From an uncultured Isosphaeraceae bacterium (GTDB taxonomy: Bacteria; Planctomycetota; Planctomycetia; Isosphaerales; Isosphaeraceae): a stretch of 64,000 nucleotides of DNA. The notes under the pieces were generated by a model that saw only the letters and a list, made by a program, of their open reading frames with translations, was not told the DNA's origin and did no database searches. Below, piece by piece: positions 38,696 through 48,893 of the stretch (position 1 is its first letter; every line of letters begins with the position of its first letter). The stretch is from contig CAMFLR010000005.1 of assembly GCA_945957605.1 (NCBI GenBank), positions 62,001 to 126,000 on the forward strand. The letters are read 5' to 3'. Both the position numbers and the translations under genes were made by a program.

Positions 38696-39772
38696 ATGAG
38701 CCAGACCCTCTCGCCTCTTCCCGCCCTTTCCCCGGCCCTTGCCGATAGCCCGTTCCTGCGAGCCTGCCGCCGCGAGCCGAACGACGTCACGCCCGTGTGG
38801 CTCATGCGCCAGGCGGGTCGATACATGCAGGAATACCGCGACATTCGTGCGAAGGTCTCGTTTCTCGAACTCTGCAAATCACCCGAACTTGCGACCGAAG
38901 TGACCGTGTATGCGCAGGAGCGATTGGGCGTCGACGCGGCGATTCTCTTTGCCGACATCTTGCTCATTCTCGAACCGATCGGCTTCAACCTCGAATTCGC
39001 CAAGGGCGAAGGGCCGGTCATTCACAACCCGGTCCGCGAGTCGCAAGACGTCGACCGCGTCCGTGCGTTCGACGACAAATCAACGCTCGGCTACGTCTTC
39101 GACGCAGTCTCATCAATTCGTCGCGCACTCAAGCCGAATATTCCGCTCATCGGTTTCGCCGGCGCTCCGTTTACCCTGGCGTGTTATGCGATCGAAGGGG
39201 GCGGATCGCGGCATTACGAGAAGGCCAAGGCGTTCATGTACCGCGACCCGGGTGCGTGGGATGTGCTGATGAGCCGACTCGTCGATGCGACGATCGTCTA
39301 CCTCAACGCCCAGGCCGAAGCCGGCGCCCAGTGCCTGCAACTGTTCGATAGTTGGGTCGGCACGCTCGGCCCCGATGACTACCGCCAGTTCGTCCAGCCT
39401 CACATGAAGCGGCTCATCGCCGGCCTGCACAAAGGCGTGCCCTGCATCCACTTCGGCACCGACACCAGCACGCTGCTCGAACTCCAGCGCGACGCCGGCG
39501 GCGACGTGATCGGCCTCGACTGGCGTGTGGATTTTGCGCAGTCGTGGGACCGTCTGGGGCATGATGTCGCCGTGCAAGGCAACCTCGATCCCGTCGTACT
39601 GTTCGCGCCCGAAGCCGAGATCCGCGCCCGAGCGCGTAAAGTGCTCGACCAGGCCGCCGGCCGCCCCGGCCATATCTTCAACCTGGGACACGGCATTTTG
39701 CCGCAGACGCCGGTTGATCATGTTCTGGCGCTGGTGGATGAGGTGCACAGCTACCGTCCTGCAGCGCGGTGA
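38696..39772 (+). CDS. hemE: Uroporphyrinogen decarboxylase
   Basis: A 358-aa protein of normal HemE length that converts uroporphyrinogen III to coproporphyrinogen III in heme synthesis. It has PVWLMRQAGRYMQEYRDIR (RQAGR active-site loop), AAILFADILLILEPIGFNLE (catalytic Asp of the FSDIL/FADIL motif), FAGAPFTLACYAIEGGG, QLFDSWVGTLGPDDYRQFV and VIGLDWRVDFAQSW with GNLDPVVLFAPE. All key residues appear present. It stands alone, with no other heme gene visible nearby. Confidence 0.96.
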   Translation: MSQTLSPLPALSPALADSPFLRACRREPNDVTPVWLMRQAGRYMQEYRDIRAKVSFLELCKSPELATEVTVYAQERLGVDAAILFADILLILEPIGFNLEFAKGEGPVIHNPVRESQDVDRVRAFDDKSTLGYVFDAVSSIRRALKPNIPLIGFAGAPFTLACYAIEGGGSRHYEKAKAFMYRDPGAWDVLMSRLVDATIVYLNAQAEAGAQCLQLFDSWVGTLGPDDYRQFVQPHMKRLIAGLHKGVPCIHFGTDTSTLLELQRDAGGDVIGLDWRVDFAQSWDRLGHDVAVQGNLDPVVLFAPEAEIRARARKVLDQAAGRPGHIFNLGHGILPQTPVDHVLALVDEVHSYRPAAR

Positions 39773-39889
39773 TCGTGTGGGTGAACGTAAGCGCCAAAAC
39801 ATTCGCACTTGACGAATCTTGCCCGTTATTCGAAGATCCGCCGCCGCTAACGCCATAACCTTTGATTGCGACACCAAGGATGGAGTCAA

Positions 39890-41050
39890 ATGCGTTATTC
39901 ATCACGGATGTGGTCTGCCGTCGTTTTTTCGGTGGCTGGTCTTTTCACGGCTTCCATAGCTCAGGCATCCGGTCTAAGCACACTTACCGACCTGAGCATG
40001 ACACCGGGCAGCCCTTCCAACCCGACTGCCCTTTATCCCACGGGAATCAACAACCAGGGGCAGATCGTTGGCAATGCGATCGGTAGTGGAGTCGATAGTG
40101 CCTGGGTCATCAGCGGTGGTCAGTTCACCCAGTTGACTCCGACCGACTCGAACGCCCCCCTGTTCAACACGTTGGCGACTATCAACGACTCCGGATCAAT
40201 TCTGCTGGGGGTTGCGACCCTTCACACGCCTTTGCTCATTCAAAACGGCGTTGGTTCAACTCCGACGGGCTTCGATGGAGCAAATGGAGACGTCGTCAAC
40301 GCTCTGAACAATCACGGCGTGATCGTTGGCAACCAGTATGTGGGCAGTGGCGTCAACATGGTCACTCAGCCCTTCATTCTGGATGGATCAACGCGGATGT
40401 CGCTCGACCTGCCAGCAGGCAGCAACCTTTACGCGCGAGCCATCAACGACCAGGGCGCCGTGCTGTTGAACACCGGCTATACAAACACCGGAGAATCAAC
40501 GTACGTTTACCTCGCTGGTCAGTTGACGAACATCGGTTCGCTGGGATCGGGAGTCACGATGCCGATCGCCCTCAACAACGCGGGACAGGTCCTCGCGACG
40601 TCAATGGCGCCGGGCGGGTCGATGCACGCGGTTCTCTGGTCAAACGGGCACATGACCGATCTTGGCGACATGTCGGCGTTTGGCGCGACAGCAATGAATT
40701 CAGCGGGAACCATCGTGGGAACCTCTGGCGACTCGCGTGCGATGATGTACCAAAACGGCGTGCAAACCGATTTGAACACGCTCATTTCTCACGACCTGGG
40801 CTATACACTCGTCAGCGCTACCGGAATCAACGACCTGGGCCAAATCGTTGGTCAGGCGCGGAACTCTCATGGCGATCTGGTTGGCTATCTGCTCACTCCA
40901 GATGGCGTCACAAGTCCTGCGAACACGGTGATCACCTACAACCCTGCTCCTCCCGGTCCTCAACCCGTTCCCGAACCGGCGACGATCGTCATGTTCGGAC
41001 TGGTTGTCGCCGGCGTCGCGATCAAGAATCGTAAGTCTTTTCGAGTTTGA
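39890..41050 (+). CDS. PEP-CTERM secreted protein with HAF repeats
   Basis: A 386-aa protein. The signal peptide is in the first about 28 residues (SAVVFSVAGLFTASIAQASG). The mature part carries at least five HAF-type repeats, each a variant of 'a-x-INxxGqivG' (INNQGQIVGNAIG, LNNHGVIVGNQYV, INDQGAVLLNTGY, MNSAGTIVGTSG, INDLGQIVGQARN). The C-terminal sorting signal is PVPEPATIVMFG, a hydrophobic helix and KNRKSFRV, typical of PEP-CTERM/exosortase substrates. ATG 39890 has GGAG 6 nt upstream. It is probably displayed or secreted. Confidence 0.9.
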   Translation: MRYSSRMWSAVVFSVAGLFTASIAQASGLSTLTDLSMTPGSPSNPTALYPTGINNQGQIVGNAIGSGVDSAWVISGGQFTQLTPTDSNAPLFNTLATINDSGSILLGVATLHTPLLIQNGVGSTPTGFDGANGDVVNALNNHGVIVGNQYVGSGVNMVTQPFILDGSTRMSLDLPAGSNLYARAINDQGAVLLNTGYTNTGESTYVYLAGQLTNIGSLGSGVTMPIALNNAGQVLATSMAPGGSMHAVLWSNGHMTDLGDMSAFGATAMNSAGTIVGTSGDSRAMMYQNGVQTDLNTLISHDLGYTLVSATGINDLGQIVGQARNSHGDLVGYLLTPDGVTSPANTVITYNPAPPGPQPVPEPATIVMFGLVVAGVAIKNRKSFRV

Positions 41051-41085
41051 AGCATCGTTTCTGGAAACGTCTCACAAGCCACTCA

Positions 41086-41129
41086 GCCCCGACTGTTTGT
41101 TAACCATGCAAGGTTACAAACGTCGGGGC
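41086..41129 (+). terminator. Terminator-type hairpin after the PEP-CTERM gene
   Basis: GCCCCGAC pairs with GTCGGGGC, extended inside by GTTTGT/ACAAAC and AACC/GGTT, with a loop ATGCAA. The whole stem is about 18 bp with small bulges. It lies 36 bp after the stop. No strong U-tract follows. Confidence 0.65.
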
Positions 41130-41285
41130 GATCCGCGTTTGTATGTTTAAGCGTAAATCTAAAATCATCATCGGCGCAACGGCATCTCATGTTGCCGAGA
41201 TGATCATCGACGAGCCCACAATGGTTGCTTATCCTGTTAGCGCAATTTGATTCAAAAAATGACGTGACTATTCGACGGAGGTCAC

Positions 41286-41699
41286 ATGGTCGGCAAGGCT
41301 CGGCTGGGACAGCGGGTGCTCGTCGCCGTTACGGTTTCTATTGTGCTTGCTGAGATTATCGTCGCCTTGGTGAGTTGGTATGCCGGCGGGCTTCGCAGGA
41401 GCCAGTTCGGTCGCGTTTCATTAACTGTCTGGCTGCTTTTCGAGGTGTGGGAAGGTAAAGCTTGGGCACGGTGGGTGCTTACTGTGCTGTCCTCTGTGAC
41501 AGCGATTCTGGCAATCGTCGTCGGAAGCGGTTCCCTGGCATTGGGTTCTCAGAAAGCAGGAGTGGGATTCATTGTCGCGCTTGGGATCTACAGCGCAGCG
41601 ATTGCAGTTGGTCTCGTATCGCCATGGGTAGGCGCCTACCAGGCTGCTCGCCGCGATAGCTCCAAAGGCGAAACGCGGACGGGCCACGAGGAAGTGTAG
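41286..41699 (+). CDS. Small multi-pass membrane protein
   Basis: A 137-aa protein with three or four hydrophobic segments: QRVLVAVTVSIVLAEIIVAL (about 9-28), ARWVLTVLSSVTAILAIVVG (about 61-81), and VGFIVALGIYSAAIAVGLVS (about 92-112), plus VSLTVWLLFEVWEG. The C-terminus is hydrophilic. GGAGG precedes ATG 41286. There is no known domain; size and topology resemble small integral membrane proteins of unknown role. Confidence 0.7.
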   Translation: MVGKARLGQRVLVAVTVSIVLAEIIVALVSWYAGGLRRSQFGRVSLTVWLLFEVWEGKAWARWVLTVLSSVTAILAIVVGSGSLALGSQKAGVGFIVALGIYSAAIAVGLVSPWVGAYQAARRDSSKGETRTGHEEV

Positions 41700-41812
41700 G
41701 CTTACATTAATGTCTGAAGCTGCTCGGTGGCGTTCGACTCAAGAAGGTTTCACGGCGACTCAACCCAATCAATTCGTTGATCCAATCGTATAATTCATAC
41801 GAGCGTAAATTG

Positions 41813-42112
41813 ATGGATGACTTCATCCGCAAAGACGTCGAACTTCCCCACGATATCATTGAATTCTTCGACTGGGTCAACGACGCGATCCAAACCGAAG
41901 AGGACAACGCAATGACCGAGTCAGACGACTTGCTTCAAGCCAAAGGGATTTATGGCGGGCTCGTCGATCGGCGTCGCAAGATTTATCACTTCACCTGGTT
42001 CCCTGAAGCCGAACCGAGTGAGCGCTGGGAGATGCAACTGCTCGCGGATGAGATCGACGAGATAGGGTCGGGATATCGCAAAACCTTACGCGTCAAAGCG
42101 TGTCAGCGATAA
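41813..42112 (+). CDS. Small acidic hypothetical protein
   Basis: A 99-aa protein from ATG 41813 (a TTG at 41777 is an alternative). It contains VELPHDIIEFFDWVNDAIQT and GGLVDRRRKIYHFTWFPE with ERWEMQLLADEIDEIG. It looks like a compact alpha/beta protein with alternating acidic and Arg residues. No domain was recognised. The gene ends 36 nt before the next start. Confidence 0.6.
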   Translation: MDDFIRKDVELPHDIIEFFDWVNDAIQTEEDNAMTESDDLLQAKGIYGGLVDRRRKIYHFTWFPEAEPSERWEMQLLADEIDEIGSGYRKTLRVKACQR

Positions 42113-42148
42113 CGTTGCCGCCAAGCTGTGCGGAGTCGGGGGTGTCCG

Positions 42149-42634
42149 ATGAGAATCGAGCAACCGGCGCAGATGACACCGCTCTATGTCGAGTCATTCC
42201 GCCGCGATACCCAACTTGGCGTGCGTCATTTTCTCCTTGTAGGCGTGCTTCCAAGTGTCCTCACGCTCGGCTGGCTTGCGTTTGACGCCTCGAATGGACG
42301 CCCGATCGTTCCCTTGCTCTGGCTGCTAGGCGCCGGCATGGGGCCAATTTTTATCGTTGTCCTCAAACTGAGATTGAGGTTTGAGGCGGCTGGCAATCGA
42401 TTCGCGGAAGTCCGTGGCAACCGGGTACGCCTTGGCCCACAGGGCTATTCCTTCCGTCCAGCCCTGCTCATCGCTTGCTGGATCGAACCAGATATTCACT
42501 TCTCCGACGTTTACCGTCTCCTGTTTTGCTTCCGCCTTACGAGTTTCGATCGTCCCAGGTATTGGTCGATGATGGTGGCCAATTTCGACGAGGCCGAAGA
42601 ATTCCGGCGGGAGATCGTCTCGCGACCGACGTGA
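42149..42634 (+). CDS. Membrane-associated hypothetical protein
   Basis: A 161-aa protein. Two hydrophobic helices lie at about 26-48 (HFLLVGVLPSVLTLGWLAFD) and 52-75 (PIVPLLWLLGAGMGPIFIVV). The C-terminal half is a soluble Arg-rich beta-like domain (FAEVRGNRVRLGPQGYSFRP). ATG 42149 is preferred. No family was recognised. The 196 bp that follow, up to cysD, hold nothing convincing apart from the cysD leader. Confidence 0.55.
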   Translation: MRIEQPAQMTPLYVESFRRDTQLGVRHFLLVGVLPSVLTLGWLAFDASNGRPIVPLLWLLGAGMGPIFIVVLKLRLRFEAAGNRFAEVRGNRVRLGPQGYSFRPALLIACWIEPDIHFSDVYRLLFCFRLTSFDRPRYWSMMVANFDEAEEFRREIVSRPT

Positions 42635-42830
42635 ATTCTCGCAGCCGCACGCAAATCTCGTAAAAAACTCGACTTCGGGCAGCCCCCTCCGACGCATTTC
42701 ATCCTGGCGAACGGTGCCCATAAATCCCCGCTGACCTCCCGAATCCGCCAGACGCGCCAACGATGTTCCCCTACCCAAAAGCTAAGCGTTTCCCATAGAA
42801 TCGTTTAGTTGAGGACAAACAGGGGGACGA

Positions 42831-43751
42831 ATGAACAGTAGCAGTTATAACCTGACCCATCTCAAGATTCTCGAGGCCGAGAGCATCCACATCATCCGCG
42901 AGGTTGCCGCTGAGTTTGAGCGGCCGGTGATGCTCTATTCGATCGGCAAGGATTCCGCCGTGATGCTGCGCCTGGCGCAGAAGGCGTTCCACCCCGGTCG
43001 GCTGCCGTTTCCGCTGCTGCACGTCGATACCACCTGGAAATTCCGGGCGATGATCGAGTTTCGCGACCAATTCTGTCGCGAACAGGGGCTCGACCTCAAG
43101 GTTTGGATCAACCCGGAAGGCCAGGCGCAGAACATCAACCCGTTCGACCACGGCTCGAAGAAGCACACCGATATCATGAAAACGGCGGCGCTCAAGCAGG
43201 CGCTGAACCATTATCAGTTCGACGCCGCGTTCGGTGGGGCCCGTCGCGACGAGGAAAAGAGTCGCGCCAAGGAACGGGTGTACAGTTTTCGCGATCGCCT
43301 GCACCAGTGGGATCCGAAAAACCAGCGGCCGGAACTCTGGAATCTGTACAACTGCAAAGTGAACAAAGGCGAGAGCATCCGCGCCTTTCCGCTGAGCAAC
43401 TGGACCGAGCTCGACGTCTGGCAGTACATCCACCTGGAAAACATACCCATCGTGCCGCTTTACTTTGCGGACGAACGGCCGGTCGTCGAGCGTGATGGCA
43501 CGCTGATCATGGTCGACGACGAGCGGATGCAGGCGCGTTTGCGACCCGGCGAGGTGCCGATGATGAAGCGCGTGCGGTTCCGTACGCTCGGTTGCTACCC
43601 GCTCACCGGGGCGATCGAAAGCAATGCGACGACCTTGCCGGAAATCATCGAAGAGATGCTGCTGGCGACAAACTCCGAGCGGCAAGGGCGCATGATCGAC
43701 CACGACGAAACCGGCTCGATGGAGCAGAAGAAGCGCGAGGGGTATTTCTAA
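42831..43751 (+). CDS. cysD: Sulfate adenylyltransferase small subunit
   Basis: A 306-aa protein of full CysD length that forms APS from sulfate and ATP with CysN. The ATP pyrophosphatase PP-loop is [18 protein letters not shown] (about 36-53). Further conserved segments are [40 protein letters not shown], and [25 protein letters not shown] lies upstream of ATG 42831. It is followed by cysNC after one base, a classic sulfate-activation operon. Confidence 0.97.
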   Translation: MNSSSYNLTHLKILEAESIHIIREVAAEFERPVMLYSIGKDSAVMLRLAQKAFHPGRLPFPLLHVDTTWKFRAMIEFRDQFCREQGLDLKVWINPEGQAQNINPFDHGSKKHTDIMKTAALKQALNHYQFDAAFGGARRDEEKSRAKERVYSFRDRLHQWDPKNQRPELWNLYNCKVNKGESIRAFPLSNWTELDVWQYIHLENIPIVPLYFADERPVVERDGTLIMVDDERMQARLRPGEVPMMKRVRFRTLGCYPLTGAIESNATTLPEIIEEMLLATNSERQGRMIDHDETGSMEQKKREGYF

Positions 43752-43752
43752 A

Positions 43753-45690
43753 ATGCAGGCAGTAGACTTAAGTCAAGAAGACATCCACTCCTACCTCGCG
43801 CGCCATCAGAAGAAAGAACTGCTGCGCTTCCTCACGTGCGGCAGCGTCGACGACGGCAAGAGCACGCTCATCGGTCGCTTGTTGCACGACACCAAGATGA
43901 TCTATGAGGATCAGCTTGCGGCCGTCAAACGTGATAGCGAGAAGGTTGGCACTACTGGCGCGGGCGAAATCGACCTTGCTCTGCTCACCGACGGCCTCAA
44001 GGCCGAGCGCGAGCAAGGGATTACGATCGACGTCGCTTATCGCTATTTCTCGACCGACCGCCGCAAGTTCATCATCGCCGATACGCCCGGCCACGAGCAG
44101 TACACGCGCAACATGGCCACTGGCGCGTCGACGTGCCAATTAGCTATTATTCTCATCGACGCACGCCACGGCGTTATGACTCAAACGCGCCGGCACTCGT
44201 TTATTGTGTCGCTGCTGGGGATTCGCCACGTCGTCGTCGCCATCAACAAGATGGACCTCGTTAATTTTTCGCGAGACGTCTTCGAGAAGATCAAGGACGA
44301 CTATACTAACTTCGTCGCAAAGCTTGATTTACGCGACATCACGTTCATCCCGATGTCGGCGCTCAAGGGAGATAACGTCGCCTCGAAGAGCGACACCATG
44401 CCCTGGTATTCGGGCCCGCCACTGCTCGATCACCTCGAAACGGTGCACATCGCCAGCGACCGCAACCTGACCGACCTGCGTTTTCCCGTGCAGTATGTCA
44501 TTCGCCCTAACCTCGACTTCCGCGGCTTTGCCGGCACGGTGGCGTCGGGCATTGTCCGCAAGGGTGATGAGGTGATGGTGCTGCCTTCGGGTAAGCGTAG
44601 CCGGGTGAAGTCGATCGTCACTTATGACGGCGAGCTGGAAGAAGCGTTTGCGCCTCAGGCGGTGACGGTAACGCTCGCCGACGAGATCGACGTCAGCCGC
44701 GGCAACATGCTGGTGCCGCCGGCTAACCCACCGCACGTGAGCAGCGAAATGGAGGCAATGGTCGTCTGGATGGCCGAGCAGCCGCTCGTACCGGGACGCC
44801 CCTACACGCTGAAGCAAACCACCCAGCAGGTAACGGCCGAGGTTGCTTCGTTCAGTTATGGTGTTGATGTCAACACGTTGGAACATCGAGATATCCCCAG
44901 GCTTGGGTTGAATGAGGTGGGACACGTTCAGCTTAGCCTCACGCGCCCGCTGGCTTATGATCCCTATCGCATCAACTCTTCAACCGGTGCGTTTATTCTC
45001 ATTGACCGCCTCACGAACAACACCGTGGGCGCGGGGATGATTCTCGAGAGCGGCAGCCACCGTTCTTCGAGCGACGCCTGGAGCGCGGAGCCGGCCGTGC
45101 GTCTCAAGATGCGCGACAGCCTCGTTGCGCCGGCCGAACGCGAAAAGCGCTATGGGCATGTGCCGGTGACGGTGCTGCTGGTCGGCCTGACCGGCAGCGG
45201 AAAGAGCCGGATTGCTTACGGGCTGGAACGCCGCCTCTGGGATGAGGGGATGGCGGTTAATGTGCTTTACGGCCAGAACATGCGGCAAGGTTTGAACCGA
45301 GACCTCGGTTTCACCGCCGATGACCGGTCGGAAAACCTCCGTCGTTCGGCCGAAGTGGCGAAGTTGATGAACGAGGCGGGAATCACCACCATCGCCGCGT
45401 TTGTCGCCCCGCATGAAGCGGTCCGCGAAAAGGTGAAGGAACTGATCGGCCGCGATCGCGTGCTGGAAATCTACTGCACCGCGCCGATGGATGTCCTCCG
45501 CTCACGCGACCAGAGCGGCGCCTATCGTCTGGCCGACGAAGGCAAGATCGCGCAGATGCCTGGCGTGACTGCGGCGTTCGAAGAACCGAAGTCGCCCGAT
45601 CTCGTGCTGCAAACCGATCAAATCAACGTCGATGAGAGCGTCGATCGCATCGTTGCTTTGATGAAGTCGAAGGGCTATCTGAACAAGTAG
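43753..45690 (+). CDS. cysNC: Bifunctional sulfate adenylyltransferase large subunit / APS kinase (CysN-CysC fusion)
   Basis: A 645-aa protein. The CysN GTPase part (1-about 450) has G1 [10 protein letters not shown]3 [15 protein letters not shown] and G4 NKMDLVN, plus beta-barrel domains. The CysC part (about 475-645) has Walker [44 protein letters not shown] and a [17 protein letters not shown] region. Its substrate loop reads LYGQNMRQG where APS kinases usually have DGDN or DGQN, so the two acidic positions are altered and kinase activity is uncertain. The fusion itself is common. It forms an operon with cysD. Confidence 0.93.
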   Translation: MQAVDLSQEDIHSYLARHQKKELLRFLTCGSVDDGKSTLIGRLLHDTKMIYEDQLAAVKRDSEKVGTTGAGEIDLALLTDGLKAEREQGITIDVAYRYFSTDRRKFIIADTPGHEQYTRNMATGASTCQLAIILIDARHGVMTQTRRHSFIVSLLGIRHVVVAINKMDLVNFSRDVFEKIKDDYTNFVAKLDLRDITFIPMSALKGDNVASKSDTMPWYSGPPLLDHLETVHIASDRNLTDLRFPVQYVIRPNLDFRGFAGTVASGIVRKGDEVMVLPSGKRSRVKSIVTYDGELEEAFAPQAVTVTLADEIDVSRGNMLVPPANPPHVSSEMEAMVVWMAEQPLVPGRPYTLKQTTQQVTAEVASFSYGVDVNTLEHRDIPRLGLNEVGHVQLSLTRPLAYDPYRINSSTGAFILIDRLTNNTVGAGMILESGSHRSSSDAWSAEPAVRLKMRDSLVAPAEREKRYGHVPVTVLLVGLTGSGKSRIAYGLERRLWDEGMAVNVLYGQNMRQGLNRDLGFTADDRSENLRRSAEVAKLMNEAGITTIAAFVAPHEAVREKVKELIGRDRVLEIYCTAPMDVLRSRDQSGAYRLADEGKIAQMPGVTAAFEEPKSPDLVLQTDQINVDESVDRIVALMKSKGYLNK

Positions 45691-46032
45691 CCGTTGTTGT
45701 CGACTTCTTTTGCGACCGGCGATGTTTGGTGACCACGATACCAAATGTCGTCGGAATCGCACGTCTACGTGGACCGGACTCTATCCGCGATTCGTGAGAA
45801 TGAGCCAAGTCTCGCAGTGGGAGAAGTCGCAGATTTCAACGCAGATCTCGCTCAAGAATTATTGTAAAGCCTATTTGAATCTAGATATCAAAACGTCGCG
45901 GTTTATTTGGTCCTCTGTCGAGTTTGAATAAGCCCGCGGCCGTATTGCTTCCGCCAATCGCGCTGGATAGCCTCACAGTTCATGTCAGATCGATGCCATT
46001 AACTCTTTTGTCTATGGGGAAAGAGGGCACGC

Positions 46033-46893
46033 ATGGATACTCGTCAGAATCACTCCCAGATGTCGTCTCAGCAGAAAAAGGCATTTGTGGATGCCGTTTT
46101 GCTTCTCAAGAACAACGTGGACAGCGTGCTAAATCCCGGAGCCCAGAAGCGATATGACGACTTTGTTCAGGTCCACAAGAACGCGATGATGGGGCCGGAT
46201 ATGTTCATGCCCATGCCTCACCGAGGGCCGCTGTTCTTTCCCTGGCATCGAATCATGCTTCGCCAATTTGAACTTGAGTTGCAAAAGGCCGCAAACGACA
46301 CAACGATCACGATTCCCTATTGGGATTGGGATATCTCGGGGTCAAGCACTCCTTTTACCACGGATTTCTTGGGCGGCGACGGTGACGTTGCTCAGAGTAA
46401 TCGAGTCATAAGTGGTCCGTTCGCATACAGCCAGGGCAATTTTGAGATCCGCGTTTGGGATAGCAGTCCGGGCGATGTCGGATTGAGGCGCGAGTTTGGA
46501 GACGACCCGACGAGCTATCTCCCCACCGCGCCGGACGTCGCCTCGGTTCTGGCGAAAACTCCTTACTCGCCAGGGCCAAATAGCTGGGAAGTGACCTCTG
46601 AAGGCGGCTTACACAACCCCGTCCATCGATGGATCGGCGGGAACATGGCCGACGCAACTTCCCCAAATGACCCGGTGTTTTTCCTTCACCATTGCTACCT
46701 CGACCTGCTTTGGGAGCGCTGGAAGACTCAGCACCCGACCAGCGACCCGTACTTGCCAACCTCGGGCGGTCATGGACTCGACTTGGCATCGAAGCTTGTC
46801 TTCAACAAGACCGGCCGGCCAAAACCGTGGACCGGTACGTGGAAGGTTCAAGATACTCTGAACCCCGCCGCACTTGGTTATAGCTACGTCTGA
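46033..46893 (+). CDS. Tyrosinase-family copper protein
   Basis: A 286-aa protein. A CuA-type site is read from VQVHKNAMMG, MPMPHRGPLFFPWHR (His residues) and IPYWDWDISGSSTPF. A CuB-type site lies in NPVHRWIGGN and DPVFFLHHCYLDLLWERW. This order and spacing fit type-3 copper oxidases such as tyrosinase that oxidise phenols. It has no signal peptide or C-terminal shielding domain, so it may be a compact cytoplasmic or partly processed form. It overlaps the convergent DHFR-like gene by 10 bp. Confidence 0.88.
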   Translation: MDTRQNHSQMSSQQKKAFVDAVLLLKNNVDSVLNPGAQKRYDDFVQVHKNAMMGPDMFMPMPHRGPLFFPWHRIMLRQFELELQKAANDTTITIPYWDWDISGSSTPFTTDFLGGDGDVAQSNRVISGPFAYSQGNFEIRVWDSSPGDVGLRREFGDDPTSYLPTAPDVASVLAKTPYSPGPNSWEVTSEGGLHNPVHRWIGGNMADATSPNDPVFFLHHCYLDLLWERWKTQHPTSDPYLPTSGGHGLDLASKLVFNKTGRPKPWTGTWKVQDTLNPAALGYSYV

Positions 46894-47474
46894 ATCGACG
46901 CCGGTCGGCCCTGCGAATCACGTTTGCGTGCGTACCACAACTCGACCATGCCGGATTTGTACGCGGTGACGTCCTTCAAACGCCACCGCGTTTCGGGACC
47001 GGAGTTGCCGAAGAGGTGGAGGCCGTCGCCGAGCAGGACCGGCATCACAACCAGGCGAATTTCGTCGACGAGGCCGAGCCTGAGAAAACTCTGGCACAAC
47101 AATGCTCCGCCAACGAGCCAGATATTCTGGTATCGAGGCGCGAGCGTTTCATCGATCAAAGTGTTGAGCTCACCTGAATAAAACGCCACGCTCTCGCGCG
47201 TTCGCGGAAGTTCTCTGCTCGTGAGCACGATGGTCGGAGTGTCGCCATAGGGCCAGCCAAGTTCGAGTGCGTGTTCATAGGTATGAGAACCGAGCACGTA
47301 GCAGTCGATCGACGTGACAACGTCGGCGCCTTCGGTTTCGGAAACCCCTCGCTCGTAGACGTCTCCCGTACTGTCCAGCCAGGAGACCGTGTTGTCCTTG
47401 CGGGCGATGAAGCCATCAACGCTCGCGACCACGTGTAATGTGATTATTGGTTTCGATGCGTTGATACGCGTCAT
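46884..47474 (-). CDS. Dihydrofolate reductase-like (RibD C-terminal/YyaP-type) protein
   Basis: A 196-aa single-domain protein. The DHFR/RibD fold is indicated by LHVVASVDGFIARKDNTVSW (about 13-32), CYVLGSHTYEHALELGWPYG, TIVLTSRELPRTRESVAFYS, IWLVGGALLCQSFLRLGLVD and RLVVMPVLLGDGLHLFGNSG. Members bind NADPH and many are reductases of unknown substrate. No deaminase domain is attached. It is convergent with the tyrosinase gene. Confidence 0.85.
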   Translation of the reverse strand: MTRINASKPIITLHVVASVDGFIARKDNTVSWLDSTGDVYERGVSETEGADVVTSIDCYVLGSHTYEHALELGWPYGDTPTIVLTSRELPRTRESVAFYSGELNTLIDETLAPRYQNIWLVGGALLCQSFLRLGLVDEIRLVVMPVLLGDGLHLFGNSGPETRWRLKDVTAYKSGMVELWYARKRDSQGRPASIQT

Positions 47475-47615
47475 ATTTCACCACGCGTGTGGGTTGAGAG
47501 CGACTACTTCTTATGGATTCGTCGATCTCTTATACCGAGCCGAAGTTCGTACTCCCGCGCGATCACAAGCGCTAGTGTAACTCGCGCGGGAGCGTCTCTC
47601 CAAAGCTCAAATCAA

Positions 47616-48893
47616 TTACTGTTCGCCGCCATGGGCGGTGATGAGATCCATTGCCGGCTGACTCACAAACACCTTAGCGCGAAACTGCTGGCCCCAGCCC
47701 AGTGGCGTGACGTCGCGATATTCGTGCAACGAAACATCGAGCTTGGGAGCGTAGCCGGGGTGGAGTTGCTTTCGGAGCGAGGCGCGGGCGTTCGGGTTGG
47801 CGCCGCGATCGAGAATGAGCTGCGTGAATGGTGCAACGCGTTCGAGATTGAGGTGATTCATCCAGAAATTCGGCTGCGAAACGACCGTTCCAAACAGCGC
47901 GGTGTGCCCGCCGAAACCGTTGGTGTCGATGGCCGCGGGGGTGTCGGGATTCATGCCACGCTCGAGCAGCCACTCGGCGATTTCGATCTCGTTGTAATCG
48001 ACGCACAGATGCAGCAGCGTGCCGCCGGCGAGTGGCGTACCTTGCGTTGTGAGTACCTCGTCGTGACATCCCAACTCGGGCGGATAAATCTCCTCGTGCG
48101 TGAACGTGCGTGAGAGTAATTGCGGGTCGCGCTTGAGGTGCGCTTCGAGCAGGTCGATCCGGCCGCGATGGACCGCCATTGTGGGGGTGTCGGGCAGAGA
48201 GCAGCCGTGCTGCACATACATTTCGAGGATTCGATGCTTGTTCGCTGGCTTGCGACTGTCGGTTTCGAGCACGACGTCAACGGGAGCAATCGACTTGCCT
48301 TGGTCGTCGAAGACCTGTGCGCCCAACTCGAACATCAACTCGGTGCCGGTCGCGCTCAGCGTGTAGGCGGGACCGCCGAGACATCCGATCGACGGGCGGG
48401 GACGGCCGGCCAGTTCGTGAAGCAGACGAGCGGTGTCGATCCGGCTTTGCAGACTTGCGCGATCGAGCGCGCGGAGCAAGTCGGTTGCGCCGAGTTCATG
48501 AAGCATGCGAATGATCGCGTCGCGCCCAAGGTTCGCCGCATAGCTCATCGGCGGACCCCAATTGCATTGCTTCGTGCCGCGTGCCATTTCGTGGAGCAAT
48601 CGCGGCTGTTTGAGCACGAGTTGACGCACGGCTTCGACATCGTCGCGCCAGATGGCATCGACCATCCGGCACGCGATGACCATTCGTGGCCAGCTTGGCA
48701 CGCCGTAGCTCCGTGCAAGGGCACGCTGGGCGTCGGCGAGTTTGGCCGAAGCAGGATCAAAGTCCGCACCCAGACGTTCGCGAAGCTCCGCGATCGCCGC
48801 GAGGTCTCCTTGCCGCGCGTCGCGAAGCAAATCCTTCGCCTGATGTTTGAGCTGATCGAGGTCGGGACGAACCGGTAGCTGACGTTCGAACAT
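47616..48893 (-). CDS. Ankyrin-repeat-containing protein
   Basis: A 425-aa protein. The N-terminal helical region (residues about 10-75, LDQLKHQAKDLLRDARQGDL) is followed by ankyrin-like repeats recognisable by MSYAANLGRDAIIRMLHELG, TPLAGGTLLHLCVDYNEIEI with AEWLLERGMNPDTP, and HTALFGTV with FTQLILDRGANPNARA. The repeats are irregular and spaced. No catalytic motif is seen, so protein-protein binding is likely. The C-terminal 50 residues lack repeats. Upstream of the ATG the 357 bp to 49251 hold no convincing gene. Confidence 0.8.
   Translation of the reverse strand: MFERQLPVRPDLDQLKHQAKDLLRDARQGDLAAIAELRERLGADFDPASAKLADAQRALARSYGVPSWPRMVIACRMVDAIWRDDVEAVRQLVLKQPRLLHEMARGTKQCNWGPPMSYAANLGRDAIIRMLHELGATDLLRALDRASLQSRIDTARLLHELAGRPRPSIGCLGGPAYTLSATGTELMFELGAQVFDDQGKSIAPVDVVLETDSRKPANKHRILEMYVQHGCSLPDTPTMAVHRGRIDLLEAHLKRDPQLLSRTFTHEEIYPPELGCHDEVLTTQGTPLAGGTLLHLCVDYNEIEIAEWLLERGMNPDTPAAIDTNGFGGHTALFGTVVSQPNFWMNHLNLERVAPFTQLILDRGANPNARASLRKQLHPGYAPKLDVSLHEYRDVTPLGWGQQFRAKVFVSQPAMDLITAHGGEQ

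Noticed and set aside
42771..43703. Leftward frame antisense to cysD
   Set aside because: Sense strand is a clear CysD; the reverse frame shows no domain or start signal.
45691..46032. Possible small gene or attenuator between cysNC and the tyrosinase gene
   Set aside because: The 73-codon frame at 45710-45931 has poor start context and composition; TTTGGT/ACCAAA is only a 6-bp stem. The 340-bp gap is left as unassigned.
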